A stretch of 64,000 nucleotides of DNA. Origin: Ruminococcus sp. GTDB taxonomy: Bacteria > Bacillota > Clostridia > Oscillospirales > Ruminococcaceae. Within the stretch, counting starts at the first letter, position 1, and each line of letters opens with the position of its first letter. The translations under genes and the position numbers were made by a program. The notes under the pieces were generated by a model that saw only the letters and a list, made by a program, of their open reading frames with translations, ran no database searches and had not been told where the DNA came from. The stretch is from the NCBI GenBank assembly GCA_017542125.1, contig JAFXXU010000045.1, forward strand, positions 51,998-115,997. The letters are read 5' to 3'. Shown in pieces: positions 41,431 through 50,028 of this stretch.

Positions 41431-43719
41431 TTACAGAACATCCAGCATGATCTCGTCGCCCTCGGCGGAGATCCCCACTGCCTTGACGCTGCCCTCGCCC
41501 TTTTCGATAAGCAGCTCGGCTACCTTATCCTCCACCTCGGCACGGATAACGTGCCTGATGTCACGGGCACCCAGCTTGCCGCCGAAGGCCTTCTTAGCGA
41601 TGAGGGCAGTAGCCTTGCTGTCGTAGGCAAGAGTTATGCCGTTCTCGGAGAGGGGCTGCTTCATCTCGTCAAGCATAAGGCCGGCGATCTTAGCATAATC
41701 CTCCTCGGTCAGCGGGTCGAATACCACGATCTCGTCCACACGCCCCAAAAACTCGGGACGCAGGAACTCTCTCAGAGCCTTCATAGCTTTATCCTCAGAG
41801 ATTTCGGCATCGGTCTTGTTGAAGCCCACGCCCGTATCCTTGGAGGTGGAGCCCGCATTGGAGGTCATAACGATAACGGTATTCTCAAAGGAAACGCTCC
41901 TGCCCTGGGAATCCCGCAGGAAGCCCTCGTCAAGGATCTGGAGCATGATGTTCATAACATCGGGGTGAGCCTTTTCGATCTCATCAAAGAGGATGACCGA
42001 ATAGGGTCTGCGGCGCACCTTTTCGGTGAGCTGCCCTGCCTCGTCAAAGCCCACATATCCGGGAGGCGAACCGATGAGCTTTGACACCGAGTGTCTCTCC
42101 ATATACTCCGACATATCGACTCTGATAAGAGGCTCGGTGGCATCGAAGAGCTCCTCGCCCAGGACCTTTACCAGCTCCGTCTTGCCCACGCCTGTGGGTC
42201 CCACGAAGATGAAGGATGCGGGTCTGCGGCGCTTTGAGAGCTGGACTCTCGTCCGCTTTATAGCCTTGGCGACCTTGTCCACTGCCCTGTCCTGACCGAT
42301 TATGCGGCGGGAGAGGGCTTCCTTCAGGCCTCTGATCTTCTCATATTCCGTCTCGACGATCTTGTTGGCGGGGATACCCGTCCACATCTCGATGACCTTG
42401 GAGATATCCGCATCCGTGACCTCCAGCTTGGAGATCACAGCCTCAACCTCCTTGAGCCTGTTTTCAAGGCGGGAGATCTCGGCCTTTTCGGTGGCGAGTA
42501 TCTCATAATCCGGGTCGGACTTCTCTTCGTAACTGCTGACCAGATCCCGGTGCTTTTTAAGCTCGTCGTTGAGCTGATCGAACTCGGTAAGCTCCTTGCT
42601 GCCGATGCTGGCTACGGCGCAGGCCTCGTCCAGCAGGTCTATGGCCTTATCGGGGAGGTAGCGGTCGTTGATATACCTCTCGGAGAGCACAGCGCACATC
42701 CTGATGCAGTGCTCCGAGATGCTCACCCGATGGTGAGCGGTGTAATACTTGGCTATGCCCTTTAGTACGGCTACCGTGTCCTCCACGGTGGGCTCGTTGA
42801 CGGTAACGGGCTGGAAGCGCCTCTCCAGCGCCGAGTCCTTCTCGATATACTTGCGGTACTCCTTGAAGGTGGTTGCGCCGATGACCTGCACCTCGCCTCT
42901 GGAAAGGGCGGGCTTTAGGATGTTGGCGGCGTTCATCGAGCCCTCGCTGTCGCCGGCTCCCACCAGATTGTGCACCTCGTCGATGAACAGGATGACGTTG
43001 CCCTCGCTCTTGACCTCCTCAACGAGGCCCTTGCAGCGGCTCTCGAACTGTCCGCGGAACTGGGTGCCTGCAACGAGAGCGGTAAGATCCAGCAGGTAGA
43101 CCTCCTTATCCTTTATGCGGAAGGGGACGTTGCCTGCGACTATCCTCTGGGCTATGCCCTCGGCTATGGCGGTCTTGCCCACGCCGGGTTCGCCTATGAG
43201 ACAGGGGTTATTCTTCTGGCGGCGGGAGAGTATTTGGATAACACGCTCTATCTCGGTATCCCGCCCGATGATATTATCCAGTTTGAACTCCCTGGCCTTC
43301 TCGGTGAGGTTGGTGCAGTAGTTGTTAAGGAATTTCAGTTCCTTTTTCTTCTCCTTGCGCTCACGGCGGCGGGGAGCATCACCGCTGCCGCCCGGGGCGG
43401 GTCTCTCTGCGGGGGGCTGCTGCCCTCCCGTGAGACCGCCGAACAGCTGGCTGAGGAATCCGGGCATGGTGCCGCTGCCTCCCATCTCAAAGTCGTTGCC
43501 GTCGTTGAGCTCCATGAGCTGATCGGTCATATTCTTTATTTCCTCGTCGGATATGCCCAGCATTTTCTTGAAATCCTCTGACTGGGATATCCCGAGCTCA
43601 CAGGCGCACTGCAAACAGAGCGCCTCATGCTTTTTCTTGGAATGATCCTGGGGGTCGGGCTGCGAGATAAACACCGCAGCGGGACGCTTCCCGCATCTTG
43701 AACACATAACAGGCTCCAT
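41431..43719 (-). CDS. clpE: ClpE-like ATP-dependent Clp ATPase
   Basis: A 762-residue Hsp100 unfoldase. The N-terminal zinc finger (Cys 6, 9, 35, 38) is typical of ClpE and replaces the ClpC repeat domain. Two AAA modules follow: Walker [14 protein letters not shown] and [13 protein letters not shown] middle coiled coil lies near residues 390-460, and the tripeptide GVGFNK is a possible ClpP loop. It unfolds proteins for ClpP. A low-complexity Gly/Pro linker separates the zinc finger and the first AAA domain. It lies between the CvpA-like gene and pyrE. Confidence 0.92.
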   Translation of the reverse strand: MEPVMCSRCGKRPAAVFISQPDPQDHSKKKHEALCLQCACELGISQSEDFKKMLGISDEEIKNMTDQLMELNDGNDFEMGGSGTMPGFLSQLFGGLTGGQQPPAERPAPGGSGDAPRRRERKEKKKELKFLNNYCTNLTEKAREFKLDNIIGRDTEIERVIQILSRRQKNNPCLIGEPGVGKTAIAEGIAQRIVAGNVPFRIKDKEVYLLDLTALVAGTQFRGQFESRCKGLVEEVKSEGNVILFIDEVHNLVGAGDSEGSMNAANILKPALSRGEVQVIGATTFKEYRKYIEKDSALERRFQPVTVNEPTVEDTVAVLKGIAKYYTAHHRVSISEHCIRMCAVLSERYINDRYLPDKAIDLLDEACAVASIGSKELTEFDQLNDELKKHRDLVSSYEEKSDPDYEILATEKAEISRLENRLKEVEAVISKLEVTDADISKVIEMWTGIPANKIVETEYEKIRGLKEALSRRIIGQDRAVDKVAKAIKRTRVQLSKRRRPASFIFVGPTGVGKTELVKVLGEELFDATEPLIRVDMSEYMERHSVSKLIGSPPGYVGFDEAGQLTEKVRRRPYSVILFDEIEKAHPDVMNIMLQILDEGFLRDSQGRSVSFENTVIVMTSNAGSTSKDTGVGFNKTDAEISEDKAMKALREFLRPEFLGRVDEIVVFDPLTEEDYAKIAGLMLDEMKQPLSENGITLAYDSKATALIAKKAFGGKLGARDIRHVIRAEVEDKVAELLIEKGEGSVKAVGISAEGDEIMLDVL

Positions 43720-43770
43720 AGGTCTTGTCTCCTTTCGGGGGTTATTATCTATTTCTTAAGGATCACGGGC

Positions 43771-44643
43771 TCACATCTTGTAGAACAGCCCGAAGAGCTT
43801 GCCGAATAGCAGCGGCTCCTTGAACATATCGCTGTTTGAGATCGCACCGTTCTCGCAGAGCGCGGAGATTATCAGGGCTGCGAGGATAACGTAAAGCACA
43901 CCCTTTACGATACCCAGCGCCAGGCCGAGGGACTTGTTCGCTCCCTTGATTATCGGCAGATGATCGAACACTCCCGCCACGGTGAATACCACCGCCAGCA
44001 GAGCCTCAGCAAGTATGAACAGCACCAGGAACAGCACATATCTGATGATAGTGGTTATCATCTTATCCACAACGTTCTTGACGATATACTCTACGCCCTT
44101 GGCGATGCCGTCCTTGGCGGTGAATGCCCTGACCAGGTCAAAGGCTTTGGCAGAGCTGATATCCAGCTTTGATCCCAGCTCATCGGCATTGTCAAAGCCG
44201 GCGCAGTTAAGGATCAGCTTGCCGAAGCTGTCCGAGAAGTATATATCCGTCTGAACGCGGAGCTTCTCCGCCTCCTCCTTGCTCTTTCCCGAGTCGAGGG
44301 CTGCACGCTCAAAGGCTGTGGGTATGCTGCCCGTATCGCTCAGTATCTTTTTGAGCTCGGCATCGGTCATATCCAGCTTGATGCCGGTCTGCTCCATTGA
44401 TTTCCGGACATCGGCGGTGATGTCGAAGTCCTTCATCTCGTCGCTGATTGCGCTCTCCAGCCTCGGGGCCACGATATTGCGGTAGATAGGCTCACTGGCC
44501 ATATCCGAGACTATCAGCGCGAAGATCACACAGGCTATGGTACCGGCGAGCTTTATCACATAGCGCACAAAGCCCCTCTTATAGCCTATGATCGCGGTAA
44601 CTGCAATGATCGCAAGGGCGATCACATCTATCAGTATTGACAT
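43771..44643 (-). CDS. CvpA-family membrane protein
   Basis: The 290-residue protein has an N-terminal CvpA pattern (DVIALAIIAVTAIIGYKRGFVRYVIKLAG, then a second membrane segment). A long soluble insert (residues ~55-190) is followed by two or three more membrane segments. CvpA proteins affect colicin export or cell-envelope function in other bacteria. The insert makes this longer than Escherichia CvpA (about 160 residues). It is 38 bases downstream of the DUF5711-like gene and cotranscribed. Confidence 0.85.
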   Translation of the reverse strand: MSILIDVIALAIIAVTAIIGYKRGFVRYVIKLAGTIACVIFALIVSDMASEPIYRNIVAPRLESAISDEMKDFDITADVRKSMEQTGIKLDMTDAELKKILSDTGSIPTAFERAALDSGKSKEEAEKLRVQTDIYFSDSFGKLILNCAGFDNADELGSKLDISSAKAFDLVRAFTAKDGIAKGVEYIVKNVVDKMITTIIRYVLFLVLFILAEALLAVVFTVAGVFDHLPIIKGANKSLGLALGIVKGVLYVILAALIISALCENGAISNSDMFKEPLLFGKLFGLFYKM

Positions 44644-44681
44644 AGCTATCCCTCTTTTGTTCCGGGCAGGTCTGTCCGATA

Positions 44682-46220
44682 TCAGGTCTTGAACTTGATC
44701 TTATTTATCTCTCTTCTGCCCAGCATATAGACCGCATCGTCGGCATATACCAGGTCATACTGCCCGCCGTCCACATTGGCGGTGGAAAGCAGGCTGCCGT
44801 CGGGAGCATAGGCGTTGAGCTTAGCCTCCCCCAGGACGAACACCATACCGTCATAGCAGGTTATCTTCACTATACCGCCCAGGTCGTTCTCCGGGGTCTT
44901 GGGGGTCAGGGTAAGATCCTCTGCGCCGAACACCAGCAGCTTCTCGCTCTCGTGACCGATGCCGCTCAGAGCTATGCAGGCGCTCTCGCCGCAGAGCCCG
45001 AATGCAGCCGGTTCGGTGGTGAAGCTGTAGCTGCCTATCACCTGACCGATATCCGAGAGCAGGTAGAGCTTTTCATCGGTTATCGCCCAGATGTTGCCCT
45101 CCTTGTTCTGCCTTGCCTGCATCACGAGGCCCTCCAGGGGCTCGGATACCAGCACGCTGTCGCTCCGTGACATATCCGCGATGCTGACCTTTGAGTACAT
45201 CCTGCCCTCCGACACCGCAAAGGTGGCAAATACGCAGCCTGCGCCGTCATATGTGAAGGAGCTGTCGATTATCTTGTCGCCGTTGCTCCAGTTGTAGATA
45301 ACGGAGCCGTTCTTGTCAAAGACCGTGGCATTGGTGGCGTATCTGTCGTCCTCGGTGACGATAAGGATATCCCCGTTGGCGGAGATACTGCCCATCATCA
45401 CGGTCTCCTCCATACGCTTTTCATAGACCTCGCCTGTCTTGCCGAAGAGCTTGAAGGCCACGCCGCCCAGGTCGTAGAGCAGCATCCTCTTATCCTCGGA
45501 CTTTATCACAGGGTTGCCGTAGTTATGGTAGGAGGTATCACGGAGCTTGCCGTTGGTATCGTAGGTCAGCACATGGCCGCTGTCCAGGACCACCAGGCTG
45601 CCATCCAGCCTGGAAACGGCGGTCGAGGTATCGGTGCCGATATCCAGGGGGAAATTCCCCGTCTGGAACTCACCGTCGTTGACTATGGTATCGTGCTTCT
45701 TGTCGAGTATCCCCTGGAGCTTGGGCATCCAGAGGCCTCTGGTATAATACACCGCTGCGGCTATTATCGTCAGTATCAGCACGATGATGAGACGCTTTAA
45801 GCGCTTGCGGTTTTTCAGCTTGTTTCTCGCCTTGCGGAAGTCGTCCATATCCAGGGCTTCTTCCTCGGAAGGGGGCGGGGGCGGAGGGGGAGCATCCTTT
45901 TTCTTGGGAGGCTCAACGGGGCGGTACTTCTTTCGCTTCTTATCGGCGGCCTCGTTCTGCTTGCCGGCTGCCTTGCTGTCCTTCATCAGCCCGCTTTTTA
46001 CCGAGGGCTCTTCTTTTTTCTTTTTATCCCTGGCGGCGGACTTTTTCTTATCCGCCTTGCGCTCCGCATGAGCCCTCTTGCGCGCCTCTATTTCCTCGGC
46101 GGTGAGGTCCTCTCTGCGGGTATGCTCTATGAGCCTCCGGCGCTCGGAGCCGACCTCCGCACTGCGGCGCCGCTGCTCGCGTTCCTCGGCTGAGAGCTTA
46201 TGCTTATCGTTGCTGCTCAA
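44682..46220 (-). CDS. Membrane-anchored beta-propeller-like protein (DUF5711-like)
   Basis: The 512-residue protein has a highly basic, Lys/Arg/Glu-rich N-terminus with an eight-Pro run (PPPPPPPP). One transmembrane segment at about 140-165 is followed by an extracytoplasmic repeat domain of YDTNGKL, GKTGEVY, DKNGSVI, APDGSLL-type blades. This fits the DUF5711/beta-propeller family of Clostridia. TTG at 46220 overlaps truA by 17 bases and has a weak ribosome binding site. The role is unknown; it sits in the ecfT-truA-clpE run. Confidence 0.8.
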   Translation of the reverse strand: MSSNDKHKLSAEEREQRRRSAEVGSERRRLIEHTRREDLTAEEIEARKRAHAERKADKKKSAARDKKKKEEPSVKSGLMKDSKAAGKQNEAADKKRKKYRPVEPPKKKDAPPPPPPPSEEEALDMDDFRKARNKLKNRKRLKRLIIVLILTIIAAAVYYTRGLWMPKLQGILDKKHDTIVNDGEFQTGNFPLDIGTDTSTAVSRLDGSLVVLDSGHVLTYDTNGKLRDTSYHNYGNPVIKSEDKRMLLYDLGGVAFKLFGKTGEVYEKRMEETVMMGSISANGDILIVTEDDRYATNATVFDKNGSVIYNWSNGDKIIDSSFTYDGAGCVFATFAVSEGRMYSKVSIADMSRSDSVLVSEPLEGLVMQARQNKEGNIWAITDEKLYLLSDIGQVIGSYSFTTEPAAFGLCGESACIALSGIGHESEKLLVFGAEDLTLTPKTPENDLGGIVKITCYDGMVFVLGEAKLNAYAPDGSLLSTANVDGGQYDLVYADDAVYMLGRREINKIKFKT

Positions 46221-46971
46221 CTTTCATCTGTCCTTTATCATAAAAAACTCTGTTCAGATAAAGCCCCTGGGGCTCCACCGTCTTACCCGCCAGGGTGCGG
46301 TCACGGGAGGCTATCAGCTGAGGTATGCTGCCTCGGGGGAGCTTTCCGTCGCCGATATAAAGCAGCGTCCCCACTGTTATCCGAACCATATTATAGAGAA
46401 ATCCGCTGCCCGAAACGGTGAACCTGACCAGCTCGCCCTCACGCCTTACGTCAAAGGCATATATCTCGCGGACGGTATTTTCCTTATCACATTCTGCGCT
46501 GCAGAAGGTCTTGAAATCGTGCTCCCCGATGAAGTCCTTGGCTTCACGGTCAAGGAGCTCCGCATCTATGGGATGCCGCCAGCGCATTGCGGTATCCTTG
46601 TAAAAGGGGTTCTTAATGCTGCTGTTGTGGACGATATACTCATACTCCTTGCCCACGCAGCAAAACCTTGCGTGGAAGTCCTCCGGCATCTCACGGCATT
46701 CCAGAGCCGCGATATCATCCGGCAGCTTGTCGTTGAGGCCGATAACCAGCCCCTGCTCCGGGATAGCCTTATCGGTCTTGAAGCTCATACAGTAATCTCT
46801 GGCGTGGACGCCCGCATCGGTACGGGAGCAGCCGTTGACGGTGACGCTTTCGAAAAGCAGCAGCGAGAGCGCCTCCTCCACCGTCTGCTGGACGGTGACG
46901 GCATTGTTCTGCCTCTGCCACCCGTGATAGGCGGCGCCGTTATACGCAAGTCTTACCAGAAGGTTCCTCAT
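46204..46971 (-). CDS. truA: tRNA pseudouridine synthase A
   Basis: A 255-residue enzyme that makes pseudouridine at positions 38-40 of tRNA anticodon arms. The catalytic Asp lies in CSRTDAGVHARDYC. Other family blocks are RLAYNGAAYHGWQRQ and GSGFLYNMVRITVGTL. truA commonly follows ecfT in Firmicutes, as here. It overlaps the DUF5711-like gene at its 3' end and starts 12 bases after ecfT. Confidence 0.96.
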   Translation of the reverse strand: MRNLLVRLAYNGAAYHGWQRQNNAVTVQQTVEEALSLLLFESVTVNGCSRTDAGVHARDYCMSFKTDKAIPEQGLVIGLNDKLPDDIAALECREMPEDFHARFCCVGKEYEYIVHNSSIKNPFYKDTAMRWRHPIDAELLDREAKDFIGEHDFKTFCSAECDKENTVREIYAFDVRREGELVRFTVSGSGFLYNMVRITVGTLLYIGDGKLPRGSIPQLIASRDRTLAGKTVEPQGLYLNRVFYDKGQMKVEQQR

Positions 46972-46983
46972 AAAGCTAATCCT

Positions 46984-47787
46984 CTAAAAGAATATGTTCA
47001 TTACCACAACGCCCGCTATAAAGGCGGCTACTATGAATATGGCCACGAAGTCCACAAGATGCACTCTGAGCTGCTTCATCCTTGTCCTGCCCTCACCGCC
47101 GTGGTAGCAGCGGCATTCCATAGCCATAGCCAGGTCCTCAGCCCTGCGGAAGGAGGACACGAACAGGGGTATCAGTATGGGTATCAGCGCCCTAGCGCGG
47201 GAGATGAGCCCTCCCGTTTCCAGATCGGCTCCCCTGGCCTTCTGTGCCGACATTATCTTGTCGGTCTCCTCGATCAGCGTCGGGATGAACCTAAGAGCTA
47301 TGGTCATCATCATCGCCAGCTCGTGAACGGGCACTCTTATCTTTTTCAGTGGCGAGAGCAGCCGCTCAATGCCGTCGGTGAGGTCGATAGGCGAGGTGGT
47401 ATAGGTCAGCAGCGAGCTGCCGACGATCAGGCAGATTATCCTGACGGTCATAAAGCCCGCGGTGGACACTCCGTCCTCGGTGATCTTTATGAATTTCCAC
47501 TCCCAGAGCACATCCCCCGTTCTGATGAAGAACAGGTTCAGTATCGAGGTGAGTATTATTATCAGCAGTATGGGTCTCAGGCTCTTCAAGATCATCTTAA
47601 AGGGTATATCCGAGATCAGGAAGCTCACCAGCGTGAATATCACTCCCACAGAGAGCGCATAGACGTTCCCCGCCATAAAGAGCATCACTATGAAGGCGAT
47701 GGTCAGCACCAGCTTTACGCGGCTGTCCATCCGGTGGATGGGGGAGCTTCCCGGGAAATACTGCCCGATGGTTATATCCTTGAGCAA
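46984..47787 (-). CDS. ecfT: Energy-coupling factor transporter membrane protein EcfT
   Basis: A 267-residue integral membrane protein that links the ECF ATPases to vitamin/metal-specific S components. The late coupling segment SSFRRAEDLAMAMECRCYHGG carries the conserved RRAEDLAxAMExRxY. About five to six transmembrane segments are visible. The gene order ecfA-(yoaK)-ecfT-truA is Firmicutes-like except for the inserted YoaK-like gene. It starts 3 bases after that gene. No S component is in the window. Confidence 0.93.
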   Translation of the reverse strand: MLKDITIGQYFPGSSPIHRMDSRVKLVLTIAFIVMLFMAGNVYALSVGVIFTLVSFLISDIPFKMILKSLRPILLIIILTSILNLFFIRTGDVLWEWKFIKITEDGVSTAGFMTVRIICLIVGSSLLTYTTSPIDLTDGIERLLSPLKKIRVPVHELAMMMTIALRFIPTLIEETDKIMSAQKARGADLETGGLISRARALIPILIPLFVSSFRRAEDLAMAMECRCYHGGEGRTRMKQLRVHLVDFVAIFIVAAFIAGVVVMNIFF

Positions 47788-47790
47788 GGT

Positions 47791-48513
47791 TCATTCTCCT
47801 TTTTGTACGGGCGCTTCTTCCTTGTCGTTTTCTTCTTTCTTATCTGCCTTTTCCACATCAATGAACAGCAGTATGAATACCGCTATCAGCTGGAAAATGA
47901 CGAACACCAGCCCGGCTCTTTCCAGCGCGGAGCAGATCAGCGTGCCGATGATGACTCCCACGATAAAGAAGGCTATGATGCCGTAGAGCTTCATCGCTGC
48001 CGAAAGATGCTCGTGATCCTTCTCGTTGATGTAGAGTGAGATATGCTCGGTAGCCGTTCTCAGGTTGCCGGTACACATCGTGGTGGCAAAGCTGATGGAA
48101 TGCACCTTCCGGAAGCTCTCCACCTGCAGCGAGCAGACGAAGGATATCAGCGTATTCGCTATGATATCGTAGCGCCCGCCCACGGGGATATACGTCACCG
48201 CGGCCAGCACCGCAGCCTCGATTATGATTATGTACTGCCGCCAGTGCAGCGAGGAGTTCGCCAGCCGCACCCTGAGCCTGTCGGCCAGCAGGACGCCTGC
48301 CACGAACATCAGTATTGGCATCAGGTACTTGGCGCAGCCCATCCAGTCACGCTCAAAGAAGCGCATACCCAGCAGGACTATATTGCCCGTCTGGGCATTG
48401 GCGAAAACGTGCCCCCTGACAAGGTAGCTGTAAGCATCGAGAAAGCCGCCCGCCGAAGCAAGTATCGCCGCGACCACATAGGTTTCGGACATCTGCCGCT
48501 TGGTAGTCATCAT
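47791..48513 (-). CDS. YoaK-family (DUF1275) membrane protein
   Basis: A 240-residue, six-segment membrane protein. It starts MMTTKRQMSETYVVAAILASAGGFLDAYSYLVRGHVFANAQTGNIVLLGM, the DUF1275/YoaK signature (GFLDAYSY...FANAQTGN). The C-terminus is acidic and lysine-rich. The ATG at 48513 overlaps the ecfA stop (ATGA) and follows CAAGGAGG; an upstream frame to 48747 is rejected. The family has no proven role. Its place between ecfA and ecfT is unexpected and suggests the intended transporter partner is altered (inference). Confidence 0.9.
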   Translation of the reverse strand: MMTTKRQMSETYVVAAILASAGGFLDAYSYLVRGHVFANAQTGNIVLLGMRFFERDWMGCAKYLMPILMFVAGVLLADRLRVRLANSSLHWRQYIIIIEAAVLAAVTYIPVGGRYDIIANTLISFVCSLQVESFRKVHSISFATTMCTGNLRTATEHISLYINEKDHEHLSAAMKLYGIIAFFIVGVIIGTLICSALERAGLVFVIFQLIAVFILLFIDVEKADKKEENDKEEAPVQKGE

Positions 48514-49379
48514 CTGCCTGCCTCCTTGATCGCTGCCAGCTTTTTGAGCAGCAGCTCCCTTCCGAAGCCTACTGTGTAGACATCGTCGCTTATGTCGCAG
48601 CCCATGGCTCTGAGCCGGTTGAATACTCTCGTTATCTGCGGCACCGCCAGGCCCATGCTCTCCAGCTCCGCCGCTCTGTGGAACACATTGGCGGGGGTGT
48701 CGAAGCAGAACACCTTGGCGTTGTTCATAACGAGTATCTTTGAGCAATGCTTGGCAACGTCCTCCATTGAGTGGGATACCAGCATTACGGTGTTTTTCTT
48801 TTCCTTGTGGTACTCTCTGATGAGCCCCAGTATCCTTGATCTTCCCTTGGGGTCAAGTCCCGAGGCAGGCTCGTCGAGGATGAGCACCTTGGGCTCCATA
48901 GCCATAACTCCCGCTATGGCGACGCGCCTTTTCTGCCCTCCCGAAAGCTCGAAGGGGGATTTATGCAGCGTCTCCTCCTTGATGCCAACCAGCTTGGCGG
49001 TCTCCCGCACGCGCCTGTCGATCTCCTCCTCGGAGAGGCCCATATTCTTGGGGCCGAAGGCTATATCCTTATAGCAATCCTCTTCAAAGAGCTGATATTC
49101 GGGGTACTGGAACACGAGCCCCACCTTGAAGCGGACGGCTCTGAGCCTGTTCTTGTCGTCCCAGAGGCGCTCGCCGTCGATATAGACGCTGCCCGAGGTA
49201 GGCTTGAGCAGACCGTTGAAATGCTGTATCAGCGTGGACTTCCCCGAGCCCGTATGCCCGATGACACCGATGAACTCCCCCTCGTCGATGGAGAGATCGA
49301 CGTTATCCACCGCAACCTTGCGGAAGGGGGTACCTTCACCGTAGACATATGATATGCCTTCTGTTTTTATAACTGCCAT
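48510..49379 (-). CDS. ecfA: Energy-coupling factor transporter ATPase (EcfA2-type)
   Basis: A 289-residue ABC ATPase. Walker A is GHTGSGKST (about 41-49), and LSGGQKRRVAIAGVMAMEPKVLILDEPASGLDP is the signature plus Walker B region. The N-terminus ISYVYGEGTPFRKVAVDNVDLSI fits EcfA2. ECF modules usually have two different ATPases (A1 and A2), but only one is encoded here; the second may be elsewhere, or this one may form a homodimer. The promoter is at 49425-49453. It heads the gene train to pyrE. Confidence 0.93.
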   Translation of the reverse strand: MAVIKTEGISYVYGEGTPFRKVAVDNVDLSIDEGEFIGVIGHTGSGKSTLIQHFNGLLKPTSGSVYIDGERLWDDKNRLRAVRFKVGLVFQYPEYQLFEEDCYKDIAFGPKNMGLSEEEIDRRVRETAKLVGIKEETLHKSPFELSGGQKRRVAIAGVMAMEPKVLILDEPASGLDPKGRSRILGLIREYHKEKKNTVMLVSHSMEDVAKHCSKILVMNNAKVFCFDTPANVFHRAAELESMGLAVPQITRVFNRLRAMGCDISDDVYTVGFGRELLLKKLAAIKEAGR

Positions 49380-49424
49380 TATACTTTCCTTCTGTCAGAA
49401 TTGCCTTAAATACCGTATCAAGTA

Positions 49425-49453
49425 ATTATAACATATTTTTCCGGAAAAATCAA
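49425..49453 (-). promoter_or_regulatory. Promoter of the ecfA to pyrE gene train
   Basis: On the minus strand TTGATT (49448-49453), a 17-base spacer and TATAAT (49425-49430). The eight genes downstream are all on the minus strand, with gaps of 0 to 116 bases. Confidence 0.75.
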
Positions 49454-49461
49454 CTGCCGCC

Positions 49462-50028
49462 TTAAGCCAGCTCTACGGCTCTGAGGTTCAGCTCGCGGAA
49501 TTTCTCGGGGATGCGCTTTTGTATGGCGTTTTTCAGCTCCTCCAAGGTCATGCCGAGGGCACCTGTCTTGGCTGCGGCGGCAAGGAGGGCTATATTCAGC
49601 ACCTTGGGGGAGCCGCACTTGGCGCAGATCTCGTCGCCGTCGATGACCACCAACTTCTCCACGTTCTCGGAGAGATATGCCAGCGCCTCGCTGCCGTCAT
49701 AGGATGAACCGGTGAGAGATGCGGTCACAGGCTTTACCGCCTTTTTGTTTACGATGACCGTTCCTCCCCTTTTAAGGTAGGAGATGTTCCTGACCGCCTC
49801 GGCGGGCTCGAAGGCTATTATCATATCTGCGGAGCCCTTGGGCAGCATAGGCGAGTTGATATCCTTGCCCGCACGGACGTGGGAAACAACGCAGCCTCCC
49901 CGCTGGCTCATACCGATAGTCTCGCTGGTGCGGACGCTGTCACCCCTCTCCATAGCGGCAAAGGCTATGAGCTTGGAGGCGAGCACGGTCCCCTGACCGC
50001 CAACTCCGCAAAGCAGTATATTATTCAT
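49462..50028 (-). CDS. iorB: Indolepyruvate:ferredoxin oxidoreductase, beta subunit
   Basis: A 188-residue subunit with the pyruvate/ketoisovalerate oxidoreductase gamma fold: MNNILLCGVGGQGTVLASKLIAFAA, then RTSETIGMSQRGGCVVSHVRAG. It pairs with IorA to oxidise aryl-pyruvates from aromatic amino acids with ferredoxin as acceptor. ATG at 50028 follows GGGAGG and overlaps the iorA stop by one base (TGATG); the longer frame to 50178 is rejected. Confidence 0.95.
   Translation of the reverse strand: MNNILLCGVGGQGTVLASKLIAFAAMERGDSVRTSETIGMSQRGGCVVSHVRAGKDINSPMLPKGSADMIIAFEPAEAVRNISYLKRGGTVIVNKKAVKPVTASLTGSSYDGSEALAYLSENVEKLVVIDGDEICAKCGSPKVLNIALLAAAAKTGALGMTLEELKNAIQKRIPEKFRELNLRAVELA

Noticed and set aside
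46078-48039. 653-codon open frame opposite truA and ecfT
   Set aside because: Antisense shadow spanning two well-recognised genes.
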